Shown here: in pieces, positions 15,667 through 23,917 of the stretch
Numbering within the stretch: the stretch's first letter is position 1
Layout: each line of letters starts with the position of its first letter
Assembly: GCF_003253115.1 (NCBI RefSeq)
Contig: NZ_QEQF01000007.1
Coordinates: 44,538-108,537 of the forward strand
Source: Haemophilus_A paraphrohaemolyticus_A
Lineage (GTDB): Bacteria > Pseudomonadota > Gammaproteobacteria > Enterobacterales > Pasteurellaceae
Reading direction: 5' to 3'
DNA: 64,000 nucleotides
The notes under the pieces: generated by a model
What the model was told of the DNA's origin: nothing
What the model saw: the letters and a program-made list of their open reading frames with translations, nothing else
Databases searched by the model: none
Position numbers and translations under genes: made by a program

Positions 15667-17044
15667 AGCCTAATATCCTCTGGATTTCTGGTAAATTGGT
15701 TTTATTTTCTTGGCATTTTTGTATTGCACTTTCTGCCAAAGTAGAAAAATCTAAACAAGCGGTCGATTTTTCAAATTCTTTACCATTTTTTGACAGTAAT
15801 TGATACACACCAATTCGCCCTTTGTAGCCCTGATAACAATGCTCACAGCTATTGCCTTGGCAATGCGTGCAGATTTTCCTAACTAGGCGTTGAGCAATAA
15901 CCAATTGCAAGCTATTTCTTAATTCAAATTCTTTAATTCCAAGTTGCAACAGGCGTTCTACTGCTGATGGAGCATCGTTAGTATGAAGTGTGGAAAGCAC
16001 CAAATGCCCTGTTTGAGAGGCTCGCAATGCCATTTGTGCACTCTCTTCATCACGAATTTCACCAAACATAATAATGTCGGGATCTTGGCGTAAAAAAGTA
16101 CGTAATAATTGGCTAAAGTCTAATCCAATGCCACGATCTACTTGGGTTTGAATAATGCCATCAATTTCGATTTCAATTGGATCTTCTGCAGTTAAAATAT
16201 GTTTTTCACTTTGATTCAAATAACTTAATGCACTATATAAAGTAATACTTTTACCGCTTCCTGTAGGGCCAGTTACTAAAATTAAACCTTGTGGTTGATT
16301 TAGTGCATTTAATAAAGTTTCTTTCTGTTGAGGATTAAATCCAAGCTCTAAAAAATTTAAATCAACAGGTTTATTCTTTTGCAAACGCAGCACTATTTTC
16401 TCACCAAAATTAGTTGGCAATGTAGAAACACGAAAATCTAACGTATCAGAAATTTTTGTTTTAAAGTGGAATTGTCCATCTTGGGGCAAACGAGTTTCAC
16501 TAATATCTAATTTAGCAAGAATTTTTAATCGAGAAATAATACGACTAGATAAATTCAGCGATAGCGTTTTATAAATATGTAAAACACCATCAATTCTTAA
16601 GCGGATCAATAGCTGATTTTTCTGTGGTTCTAAATGAATATCGGAAACGTTTTTCTGCAGGCAATAATTAAATAATTCATCTAAAATATGTATTACAGGA
16701 TTATTATGATCTAATTCTGTCTGCTGATTATTTTCTGCATAAATAATTTCCGTTGTTTCGTAAAGCATCTCTTTTTTAGGAGATAACTCATTTAACAGAT
16801 ACTTTAATTCTTCAGTCGAAATTAAAATAGGTTCAATCTCTTTATGTGCAATAAAGGAAAAAATCTCATAAGCGGTCAGATTGTTTAAATCATCAATTGC
16901 AAGCCATAATTTCTCTTTATCCTCTTTAACGGGAATAGCCAAATAACGTAAAAGAATGGTTTTATCTTCACAATTTTTCTGCCATTGAGGTTTTGAGATT
17001 TCAAAAATATTTTGAGTGTTTAAATCGCAAACAGTATAGGTCAT
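15659..17044 (-). CDS. pilB: Type IV pilus assembly ATPase
   Basis: A 461-residue GspE/PilB-type secretion ATPase that powers pilus extension. Walker A GPTGSGKS is at 259-266, Asp-box DPIEIEIDG near 288-296, Walker B GEIRD at 328-332, His box TGHLVLSTLHTND near 346-356, and a zinc tetracysteine (Cys392, 395, 400, 403). The N-terminal domain is shorter than in Pseudomonas PilB. It follows pilA after 68 bases containing an uptake-signal hairpin that may reduce read-through from the pilin gene. Confidence 0.94.
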   Translation of the reverse strand: MTYTVCDLNTQNIFEISKPQWQKNCEDKTILLRYLAIPVKEDKEKLWLAIDDLNNLTAYEIFSFIAHKEIEPILISTEELKYLLNELSPKKEMLYETTEIIYAENNQQTELDHNNPVIHILDELFNYCLQKNVSDIHLEPQKNQLLIRLRIDGVLHIYKTLSLNLSSRIISRLKILAKLDISETRLPQDGQFHFKTKISDTLDFRVSTLPTNFGEKIVLRLQKNKPVDLNFLELGFNPQQKETLLNALNQPQGLILVTGPTGSGKSITLYSALSYLNQSEKHILTAEDPIEIEIDGIIQTQVDRGIGLDFSQLLRTFLRQDPDIIMFGEIRDEESAQMALRASQTGHLVLSTLHTNDAPSAVERLLQLGIKEFELRNSLQLVIAQRLVRKICTHCQGNSCEHCYQGYKGRIGVYQLLSKNGKEFEKSTACLDFSTLAESAIQKCQENKTNLPEIQRILGYV

Positions 17045-17079
17045 AGTTTTTTTGTTATAAGTGATTTATTAGCAAAAGA

Positions 17080-17097
17080 GCGGTCAAAATTGACCGC
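17080..17097 (-). terminator. USS-pair hairpin between pilA and pilB
   Basis: GCGGTCA and TGACCGC are inverted uptake-signal cores with a 4-base loop; on the minus strand CTCTTTTG follows. It may partly terminate pilA mRNA and set a high pilA to pilBCD ratio. Confidence 0.6.
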
Positions 17098-17112
17098 TTG
17101 GAATTGATTCTA

Positions 17113-17580
17113 TTAGTTTGTTGAGCCTGTAGAGCAGAAATTCGCAGGGAATAAACTCGTATCAGAACCCGTACAAGTTGTTTTCCAGCTAATCGTATTT
17201 GAGCTAAAGGTTGGCGTCATTGTGTAACCAAAGCCATCAATATTGCCTTTACCTGCTACCGTAATGACCCCGCTTGCGACAGAAACGGATTTCAAGTATT
17301 TAGTTTCGTCGCTTGAGGTTTTATTTGCCTGCACACCATTTGAGCCGCCTGAACAATTTGCCATATTGCCAGTGTTGTAAATACAAACTTCCACATCTGA
17401 TTTATATGAAGCAGATGCTCGTAAAAGTTCAGAGAGTGCCGCTTTTTGTGTATAAGTGGTGTAGGAAGGGATCGCAATGGTTGCCAGAATGGCAATGATA
17501 GCAATAACAATCATCAATTCAATGAGAGTAAATGCCTTTGAAGGCTTAAGAAAAAGTGACTTTTTCATTAAAGATTTCAT
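17113..17580 (-). CDS. pilA: Type IV major pilin precursor
   Basis: A 155-residue type IVa prepilin. A 16-residue basic leader ends KPSKA, followed by FTLIELMIVIAIIAILATIAIPSY, the classic methylated hydrophobic helix with Glu5 of the mature protein. The residue before the cut is Ala, where most type IVa prepilins have Gly. Two Cys pairs, one near 68/78 and one near 140/151 (CTGSDTSLFPANFC), fit Haemophilus PilA-like pilins. In this family pilA is needed for competence. A ribosome site AAGGA precedes 17580. A CRP-S-like palindrome lies about 100 bases upstream. Confidence 0.93.
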   Translation of the reverse strand: MKSLMKKSLFLKPSKAFTLIELMIVIAIIAILATIAIPSYTTYTQKAALSELLRASASYKSDVEVCIYNTGNMANCSGGSNGVQANKTSSDETKYLKSVSVASGVITVAGKGNIDGFGYTMTPTFSSNTISWKTTCTGSDTSLFPANFCSTGSTN

Positions 17581-17671
17581 TTGTTAAATTTCCTTTTAAA
17601 TCAATACGCGTGTTATTCACGCCCTTAAAGTTTGCGGATTTTTTCTGTTTTAGCGAGTACTAATGTTTAAA

Positions 17672-17691
17672 TTTTCGAGCATGCTCGAAAA
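17672..17691. promoter_or_regulatory. CRP-S-like competence palindrome upstream of pilA
   Basis: A perfect 20-base palindrome containing TTCGA-N6-TCGAA. Spacing equals a CRP site (TGTGA-N6-TCACA), and the C at the third core position marks Sxy-dependent CRP-S sites, whose core is TGCGA-N6-TCGCA. It lies between divergent pilA and radA, at a distance that fits activation of pilA. Confidence 0.65.
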
Positions 17692-17772
17692 AATAAAAAT
17701 TTTTAGTGTTTATTCATTCAGTATTTTTTGCTAGTATTTCGCCAATTTTTCAGTTTAGGGTTGAGGTTTAAT

Positions 17773-19152
17773 ATGGCAAAAGCACCAAAAACAGCTTATG
17801 TGTGTAGCGATTGTGGGGCAGAATACTCTAAATGGATGGGGCAATGTAAAGAGTGCTATGCGTGGAACACGATCAGTGAAATTCGCTTAGTTTCTGCAAA
17901 AGAGAATAAGAAAAACGACCGCTTTAGTGGCTATGCAGGCGAAACCTCAGGCAAAGTTCAGGCTTTATCTGAAATCAGCTTGCAGGAAGTACCGCGTTTT
18001 AGTAGTGGATTTAACGAGCTCGATCGCGTGTTGGGGGGCGGTGTTGTACCTGGTTCAGCCATTCTGATTGGCGGTCACCCTGGTGCGGGGAAAAGTACGT
18101 TGTTGCTGCAAATGATGTGCGGATTATCTAAAGAAATTCCTACACTGTATGTCACAGGTGAGGAGTCGCTTCAACAAGTGGCAATGCGCGCGAACCGTTT
18201 AGGCTTGCCAACCGAACATCTCAAAATGCTTTCTGAAACCTCGGTTGAGCATATTTGTAACATTGCCGATCAAGAAAAACCTCAAATTATGGTGATTGAC
18301 TCTATTCAAGTGATGCATCTTTCAGATATTCAATCTTCACCAGGTTCGGTTTCTCAAGTGCGTGAATGTGCCTCATTCCTTACTCGTTATGCGAAAACCC
18401 GCCAAGTGGCGATTATTATGGTCGGACACGTAACCAAAGACGGTACGCTTGCAGGCCCTAAAGTTTTAGAACATGCGATTGATGCCTCACTTTTGTTAGA
18501 GGGGGAATCAGACTCTCGCTACCGCACCTTGCGCAGCCAAAAAAACCGTTTTGGTGCTGTAAATGAGCTAGGCGTGTTTGCGATGACAGAACAAGGACTT
18601 CGCGAAGTCAAAAATCCATCCGCGATCTTCTTGAGCCGTAGCGAAGAGCAAGTTTCAGGTAGTTCGGTGGTCGTACTTTGGGAAGGCACGCGTCCGCTTT
18701 TGGTGGAAATTCAAGCCTTGGTCGATCACTCAATGCTCGCTAATCCTCGCCGTGTGGCTGTGGGTTTAGATCATAATCGCCTATCGTTACTGCTTGCTGT
18801 TTTACACCGCCATGGTGGATTGCAAATGTCAGACCAAGATGTATTTGTCAACGTAGTGGGCGGTGTAAAAGTTACCGAAACCAGTGCTGATTTAGCCTTA
18901 ATTCTCGCTTTGATTTCAAGCTTTCGAAATCGACCACTGCCACATGATTTAGTAATCTTTGGTGAAGTGGGCTTAGCGGGTGAAATTCGCCCAGTGCCAA
19001 GCGGTCAAGAACGTATTTCCGAAGCAGCAAAACATGGTTTCAAGCGTGCCATTGTGCCATTTGGTAATATGCCGAAAAAAGCGATTAAAGGCATGGAGGT
19101 TTTTGGCGTGAAAAAACTCAGTGATGCGTTAGATATTTTAGGCAATTTGTAA
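17773..19152 (+). CDS. radA: DNA repair protein RadA
   Basis: A 459-residue RecA-like branch-migration ATPase. Starting at 17773 gives the normal N-terminus MAKAPKTAYVC; the upstream 15 codons are rejected. In order: C4 zinc finger (Cys11, 14, 25, 28), Walker A GGHPGAGKST at 100-109, RadA signature KNRFG at 257-261, and a C-terminal Lon-protease-like domain ending LSDALDILGNL. RadA extends recombination intermediates and helps natural transformation in competent bacteria. Its TAA overlaps the rimK ATG (TAATG), so the two are translationally coupled. Confidence 0.95.
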   Translation: MAKAPKTAYVCSDCGAEYSKWMGQCKECYAWNTISEIRLVSAKENKKNDRFSGYAGETSGKVQALSEISLQEVPRFSSGFNELDRVLGGGVVPGSAILIGGHPGAGKSTLLLQMMCGLSKEIPTLYVTGEESLQQVAMRANRLGLPTEHLKMLSETSVEHICNIADQEKPQIMVIDSIQVMHLSDIQSSPGSVSQVRECASFLTRYAKTRQVAIIMVGHVTKDGTLAGPKVLEHAIDASLLLEGESDSRYRTLRSQKNRFGAVNELGVFAMTEQGLREVKNPSAIFLSRSEEQVSGSSVVVLWEGTRPLLVEIQALVDHSMLANPRRVAVGLDHNRLSLLLAVLHRHGGLQMSDQDVFVNVVGGVKVTETSADLALILALISSFRNRPLPHDLVIFGEVGLAGEIRPVPSGQERISEAAKHGFKRAIVPFGNMPKKAIKGMEVFGVKKLSDALDILGNL

Positions 19153-20060
19153 TGGCTAATTCCTCTATTAAATGGTTAATGCTTTGCCGCGAACCGCGTT
19201 TATACAGCTGCCAACGGATAAAAACCGCCTGTGAACAGCGTGGCATTTCACTCGACATTCTCGACCCAAATCGAATGTTACTTAAACTTGCAAATGTTCG
19301 AGGAAAATCGACCGCTAGATTGTTCTATCAAACGCCGGAACAAAAATTAGAGCTCGATGAATATCAAGCGGTACTTCCTCGGTTTGGCGTAACCAGCACA
19401 GAGATGGGCTGTTATGTGTTGCAGCATTTTGAAATCAAGAAAACGAAAGTGCTAAATAATGCCCAAGCTTTCCGATTGGCTCGAAACAAATGGCAAAGTT
19501 TGCAATTGCTTGCCGCTTACGGCTTGCCTATTCCCTCAACAAGTTACATTGGCGAATTAGTTGAAAGCTTTTCTCAATTGGTTTTGCATTCTCCTTCAGT
19601 CGTACTTAAGACATTAGTCGGTATGCAAGGTGCTGGCGTGGAGTTATGTGAGCAAAAAGCCGATGCCTTAAATAAGCTAGAAACGTTAAAACAAACAGGC
19701 GAAAAAGTATTAGTACAGGATTTTATGGAAGAAGCGAGAGGAAAAGATATTCGAACTTTTGTGATTGGCGATCAAGTTGTTGCTAGCATGCAACGTACTG
19801 CTCGCAACGGTGATTTTAGAGCGAATTTACATCAAGGCGGAACAGCAGAAAGCATTGAGCTAACAGAGGAAGAAAAACTGTTCGCCATTAAAGCGACTAA
19901 AGCGATTGGGCTCGATGTTGCAGGTATTGATTTAATCCGTACCAGCCAAGGCACATTGATTTTAGAGGTAAATGCCAGCCCAGGTTTAGAAGGAATTGAA
20001 AGGGTTTCAGGTAAAGATATCGCGGGAATGATGGTGGATTATGTTTTGTCTCGTATGTAA
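19152..20060 (+). CDS. rimK: RimK-family ATP-grasp glutamate ligase
   Basis: A 302-residue ATP-grasp enzyme related to RimK, which in E. coli adds glutamates to the C-terminus of ribosomal protein S6. Visible marks: RNKWQSLQLL near 112-121, VVLKTLVGMQGAGVELCE near 147-164 (ATP-grasp loop), RTFVIGDQVVASMQR near 200-214, and EVNASPGLEGIE near 275-286 with the metal-binding Glu-x-Asn. RimK paralogues act on other substrates, so the target is not certain. Translationally coupled to radA and closed by the terminator at 20063. Confidence 0.85.
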   Translation: MANSSIKWLMLCREPRLYSCQRIKTACEQRGISLDILDPNRMLLKLANVRGKSTARLFYQTPEQKLELDEYQAVLPRFGVTSTEMGCYVLQHFEIKKTKVLNNAQAFRLARNKWQSLQLLAAYGLPIPSTSYIGELVESFSQLVLHSPSVVLKTLVGMQGAGVELCEQKADALNKLETLKQTGEKVLVQDFMEEARGKDIRTFVIGDQVVASMQRTARNGDFRANLHQGGTAESIELTEEEKLFAIKATKAIGLDVAGIDLIRTSQGTLILEVNASPGLEGIERVSGKDIAGMMVDYVLSRM

Positions 20061-20062
20061 AA

Positions 20063-20088
20063 AAGAGCTGGTAAATCCAGCTCTTCTT
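20063..20088. terminator. Convergent terminator of rimK and potD
   Basis: AAGAGCTGG (20063-20071) and CCAGCTCTT (20077-20085) form a perfect 9-bp stem with a TAAAT loop. Confidence 0.88.
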
Positions 20089-20099
20089 ACACATCTAAA

Positions 20100-21179
20100 T
20101 TATTTAGATGCTTTTAACTCTTGGTAATATTTCTCGTAAAGCTTGATTGCATCACCTACATCATCTTGCCATTGTGATTCTTGTAGCACTTTTTGTGTTG
20201 GGTAAATCGCTGGATCTTGCGTAATCTCTTTCGGTAATACTTCTAACGCTTTCATATTTGAAGTTGGGTAACCGATTGCAAGAGTAAGTTGCTCAGATAC
20301 TTTTGCACTTAATAAGTAGTTGATTAACTTATGAGCATTCTCTTTATTTTTAGAGTTTGCTGGAATGGCTAAGGTATCAACCCAAAGAACAGGACCTTCT
20401 TTCGGGAATATCATATCAATTGGTGCTTGTTCTTTCTTCGCAATACGCACAGAACCGTTCCATAATTGACCTACAGAAACTTCACCTGAGATGAATGAGT
20501 TTGCAGGGTTGTCAGAGCTGAATGAAAGCACGTTTGGACGTAATTTTTTTAACTCTTCGTAAGCTGCTTTGATCTCTTCAGGATCAGTTGTGTTCGGGTT
20601 TTTGCCTAATTTTAATAATGCAATGTTGAATACTTCGCGTGCATCATCTAACAATTGTATTTTGTTCGCAAATTCAGGTTTCCATAAATCCCCCCAAGAG
20701 GTGAATTGGTCGCCTTTGTAGTTGTTAGTGTTAAATGCAATGCCTGGGGCGCCTAAAAGTTGAGGTAATGAATATTTGTTACCTTTATCGTAAGGTTTGT
20801 CTAACCAGTCAGGGTTTAATTCTGCGATAACGGGTAATTTGCTGTGATCAAGCTCCGCTAACATCCCTTCTTTTGCCATTTTAGACACAAAGTAATTGGA
20901 AGGTGCGATTACATCATAACCGCCATCTTTACCTTGAAGTTTTAACTTCGCATACATTGTTTCGTTAGATTCAAGGCTAGATACCTCAACTTTAATACCA
21001 GTCTCTTTTTGAAATTGATCTAACAAACCTTCAGGTACATACTCAGTCCAAGTATATAAGTGAACAGTGCCAGCATCAGCTGGGGCAGCAGCCTCAGTTG
21101 TTTTTGCCTTTTCTTCATTACAAGCTGTTAATGCCAATGAAGCCACACCTGCAGCGAATAAACCTGCGAATTTTTTCAT
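20100..21179 (-). CDS. potD: Spermidine/putrescine-binding lipoprotein
   Basis: A 359-residue extracytoplasmic polyamine-binding protein. Lipobox LTAC ends at Cys20, so unlike E. coli PotD it looks membrane-tethered. The mature protein starts with a TVHLYTWTEYVPEGLLDQF segment typical of PotD/PotF, then YDVIAPSNYFV near 90-100 and WVDTLAIPANSKNKENAH near 268-285. It stands alone: no potABC permease or ATPase genes adjoin it, so it must work with a transporter encoded elsewhere. Convergent with rimK. Confidence 0.92.
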   Translation of the reverse strand: MKKFAGLFAAGVASLALTACNEEKAKTTEAAAPADAGTVHLYTWTEYVPEGLLDQFQKETGIKVEVSSLESNETMYAKLKLQGKDGGYDVIAPSNYFVSKMAKEGMLAELDHSKLPVIAELNPDWLDKPYDKGNKYSLPQLLGAPGIAFNTNNYKGDQFTSWGDLWKPEFANKIQLLDDAREVFNIALLKLGKNPNTTDPEEIKAAYEELKKLRPNVLSFSSDNPANSFISGEVSVGQLWNGSVRIAKKEQAPIDMIFPKEGPVLWVDTLAIPANSKNKENAHKLINYLLSAKVSEQLTLAIGYPTSNMKALEVLPKEITQDPAIYPTQKVLQESQWQDDVGDAIKLYEKYYQELKASK

Positions 21180-21344
21180 TTAGTTTTCTCCGTTAAGAAA
21201 AAAGATAAAAGCGGTCGGATTTCTCCGAAGTTTGACGAATCTTCCACACCAATCAATGGCAATGAAATCGAAGGGATTTTAAGCTACCCCCCACATTTTG
21301 CAAGCCTTTTTTGCCCTGAAGAAGGATTTATTTTCCTATTCTTC

Positions 21345-21372
21345 TTGAATTTCGCTAATTTGCTATTATATT
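21345..21372 (+). promoter_or_regulatory. Candidate grpE promoter
   Basis: TTGAAT (21345-21350), 16-base spacer, TATATT (21367-21372). The overlapping CTTGAA at 21344 matches a sigma-32 -35 box, but the expected CCCCAT-type -10 box is not present, so heat-shock control is possible but not shown. Confidence 0.5.
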
Positions 21373-21411
21373 AAATCCGATTTTATTTCACTGAATTTAA
21401 GAGGATTTTGT

Positions 21412-22023
21412 ATGACTACTCAACAAGAAAAAGCACAAGAGCAAAGCACAGAACAAGAAAATGTAGAACTCCAACAACCTGAAGCGGTTGAAGAGCAAGT
21501 ACAATCAGAAAATAGAGAAGAGCAAGCTGTAGAAGCAGAATTAGCCGCAGCTTACGCTCGTATCAATGAATTAGAAATTTACGTTTCAGAAATTGATGCC
21601 CGTGAAAAAGATATTCAATTACGTGCCCAAGCAGAAATTCAAAATATTCGCCGTCGAGCTGAGCAAGATGTCGAAAAAGCTCATAAATTTGCATTAGAAA
21701 AATTTTCAAAAGAGCTACTAACTGTTGTTGATAATCTTGAACGTGGTTTAGCCGCATTAGATAATGCTGTTACTGATGAAACAACACAAGCGTTAGTTGA
21801 TGGCGTAGAAATGACCCACAAAGAATTCATTTCAACCTTAGGCAAATTTGGTGTAGAAGCAGTAGGTGTTGTTGGTGAAGCATTTAATCCTGAACTTCAC
21901 CAAGCGATTTCAATGCAACCCGCTGAAGGCATTGAGTCGAACCACATAAGTGTCGTGTTACAAAAAGGCTATACACTTCAAGGGCGAGTGTTACGTCCAG
22001 CAATGGTAATGGTTGCAGCTTAA
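21412..22023 (+). CDS. grpE: Nucleotide exchange factor GrpE
   Basis: A 203-residue DnaK cochaperone that releases ADP. The N-terminal 45 residues are Gln/Glu-rich and disordered; then a long coiled coil (AAAYARINELEIYVSEIDARE onward) with AEIQNIRRRAEQDVEKAHK, and the C-terminal beta domain GEAFNPELHQAISMQ and VLQKGYTLQGRVLRPAMV, all hallmarks of GrpE. The start has AAGAGGA upstream. It stands alone, without dnaK/dnaJ. Confidence 0.96.
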   Translation: MTTQQEKAQEQSTEQENVELQQPEAVEEQVQSENREEQAVEAELAAAYARINELEIYVSEIDAREKDIQLRAQAEIQNIRRRAEQDVEKAHKFALEKFSKELLTVVDNLERGLAALDNAVTDETTQALVDGVEMTHKEFISTLGKFGVEAVGVVGEAFNPELHQAISMQPAEGIESNHISVVLQKGYTLQGRVLRPAMVMVAA

Positions 22024-22151
22024 TTTACCGAACTGAACTATTTTTAAAAATAAATGCTAGCAACAATTTTTTATTAGGTGTGTAGCTTTAGCGGTTTAAC
22101 AACAATTTTTTCTAGCGTGTCTTTAAAAAATTTTTTAGCTAAAACACTATA

Positions 22152-22173
22152 AAATGTGATCTAAATCACAAAT
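22152..22173. promoter_or_regulatory. CRP site upstream of hel
   Basis: TGTGA-TCTAAA-TCACA at 22155-22170 is a perfect CRP core. A -10-like AT-rich TAAAAATAT near 22210-22218 lies at the distance of a class I (-61.5) site. Confidence 0.75.
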
Positions 22174-22269
22174 CTAAATATTTCTACTTGGAACATTTGC
22201 AAATTCCCGTAAAAATATGACCGCTCTCTATTTATTTAATTTGTCTATTTAATTTCAGAAGGAAAAAAT

Positions 22270-23094
22270 ATGAAAATGACTTTAAAAGTAAGTGTATTAG
22301 CGACGTTATCTGCATTAGTCTTAACAGGTTGTGCACATAATCAAATGGATGCAAAAGCACACGCGGAAGCTCAATTGCAACAACAAGCAGTAATGGGCAT
22401 TAACTGGATGCAAGATTCGGGCGAATATAAAGCGCTTGCCTACCAAGCTTATAACACGGCTAAAACTGCCTTTGATCACGCGAAAGTGACTAAAGGTAAG
22501 AAAAAAGCGGTGGTAGTAGATTTAGACGAAACGATGCTAGACAACAGCCCATACGCTGGTTGGCAAGTTCAAAATAATAAAGGTTTTGATGGTAAAGATT
22601 GGACACGCTGGGTTGATGCTCGACAATCTCGTGCAGTTCCTGGTGCGGTAGAATTTAACAACTATGTTAATTCACACAAAGGTAAAATGTTCTATGTAAC
22701 TAACCGTAAAGATAGCTCCGAAAAAGCGGGTACAATTGACGATATGAAACGTTTAGGCTTTGAAGGTGTGGACGAGTCAGTATTTTACTTGAAAAAAGAT
22801 AAATCAGCGAAAGCTGCTCGTTTTGCTGAAATTGAAAAACAAGGCTATGAAATCGTACTTTATGTCGGCGATAACTTAGATGACTTTGGTGATGCAGTAT
22901 ACGGTAAATTAAATGCAGAACGCAGTGCATTTGTAAAAGAAAACCAAGCAAAATTTGGTAAAACTTACATCGTATTACCTAACCCGAACTATGGTGGCTG
23001 GGAAGGCGGTTTAGCTAAAGATTACTTTAAAGGCGATGCACAAAGCAAAATTAAAGCTCGTTTAGATGCTATTCAAGCATGGGATGGTAAGTAA
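22270..23094 (+). CDS. hel: Lipoprotein e(P4), acid phosphatase / 5-prime nucleotidase
   Basis: A 274-residue outer-membrane lipoprotein of the class C acid phosphatase (HAD) group. Lipobox LTGC ends at Cys21. HAD motif 1 VVVDLDETMLD places nucleophile Asp84 and acid/base Asp86; the distal VGDNLDDFGD near 200-209 supplies further metal ligands. In Haemophilus influenzae e(P4) removes phosphate from NMN so NAD precursors can be taken up, and was first described for haemin use. A CRP site upstream suggests induction on carbon limitation. Strong terminator downstream. Confidence 0.95.
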   Translation: MKMTLKVSVLATLSALVLTGCAHNQMDAKAHAEAQLQQQAVMGINWMQDSGEYKALAYQAYNTAKTAFDHAKVTKGKKKAVVVDLDETMLDNSPYAGWQVQNNKGFDGKDWTRWVDARQSRAVPGAVEFNNYVNSHKGKMFYVTNRKDSSEKAGTIDDMKRLGFEGVDESVFYLKKDKSAKAARFAEIEKQGYEIVLYVGDNLDDFGDAVYGKLNAERSAFVKENQAKFGKTYIVLPNPNYGGWEGGLAKDYFKGDAQSKIKARLDAIQAWDGK

Positions 23095-23112
23095 TTTATA
23101 GGAATTTTATGG

Positions 23113-23157
23113 TACGGTAAAATCAAATACTAAAAATATGATTTTACCGTATTTTTT
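23113..23157 (+). terminator. Terminator of hel
   Basis: TACGGTAAAATCA (23113-23125) and TGATTTTACCGTA (23139-23151) form a perfect 13-bp stem followed by TTTTTT. It may also serve the converging gene ending at 23169. Confidence 0.9.
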
Positions 23158-23168
23158 ATATCTGAAAT

Positions 23169-23498
23169 TTAATGTTTTTGCTTCAACGTATTTAATGCAT
23201 TTAATCCTTTCTCACAACTTTTCTGCTGTAAGCTTTCTTCCATTGCGAGCAATTGTTTTTGGGTTTCTGTTAGCTTATTTTTTAAACGCTTTACTTGAGT
23301 GTGTGTACCTGGTTGTCTTTCTGCATCTTTAATAAGCGTATTTGCAACGTTAAACATATTTTCACATTGTGGAATAAGTTTAATAACCTCTGGTTTTTCA
23401 ATAGTAAGAGACGAGGTTTTTACTTGGGCTTGTACGCTTGTGGAAAATAATGCACTGGTACAAATTGGAAAACAGAGAAGAAAATATTTTTTTAGCAT
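23169..23498 (-). CDS. Small exported protein, unknown
   Basis: A 109-residue protein with a clear signal peptide (MLKKYFLLCFPICTSALFSTSVQAQ, cut near residue 24). The mature part of about 85 residues has two Cys (PQCENMFN and KSCEKGL), likely one disulfide, and a helical, Lys/Gln-rich middle. I do not recognise the family with confidence; small periplasmic proteins of this build are common in Pasteurellaceae. It converges on hel, and its upstream side faces the cyd promoter region. Confidence 0.7.
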   Translation of the reverse strand: MLKKYFLLCFPICTSALFSTSVQAQVKTSSLTIEKPEVIKLIPQCENMFNVANTLIKDAERQPGTHTQVKRLKNKLTETQKQLLAMEESLQQKSCEKGLNALNTLKQKH

Positions 23499-23634
23499 AG
23501 TTTTACCTTTTTCTATTATAGCTAAAAGCTTTCAATCTAAATAAAAATGACTTAAATCGCTAAGAGATTAGCACGCTTAAATGAAAAAGTCAGCAAGAGC
23601 AGATGGCTAAAAATCAGATTTTTTTTGATCTTTC

Positions 23635-23755
23635 TCAAAAGAATAACTTAATTTTACCTCTTGAGAGGTAACATATTTTGATCTTTTTTCTTAATTTATT
23701 AAAAAATTTTGCTAAAAGTTGAATTATTTCAATACAAAGGTTAAGTTCCTGTTAA
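23635..23755 (+). promoter_or_regulatory. Oxygen-control region of cydABX (candidate FNR- and ArcA-type sites)
   Basis: The 23499-23917 gap has no gene. It holds TTGAT-CTTT-CTCAA (23635-23648, one mismatch to an FNR box), a perfect palindrome TTACCTC-TTGA-GAGGTAA (23654-23671), and GTTAA direct repeats at 23740 and 23751, 11 bases apart as in ArcA sites, with GTTGA one double turn upstream at 23718. E. coli cydAB is controlled by ArcA and FNR; the assignments here are by pattern only. Confidence 0.5.
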
Positions 23756-23917
23756 TAGGGGCGGTTTTTTATTTTTTCAATAACAGGTAGAATAGTCGCC
23801 TGAAACTCTGATTACCTATGTGGGGTAGATCTTTGCTTTGGGTCAAAGTTTTGTGGGGCATTATTCGGTATCGAATAATTAATCGTATTTCATATTATCA
23901 AGATGAAGAGGTTTGAG

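Noticed and set aside
22062..22130. Two CAACAATTTTTT blocks before hel
   Set aside because: Short AT-rich imperfect repeats, too simple to interpret.
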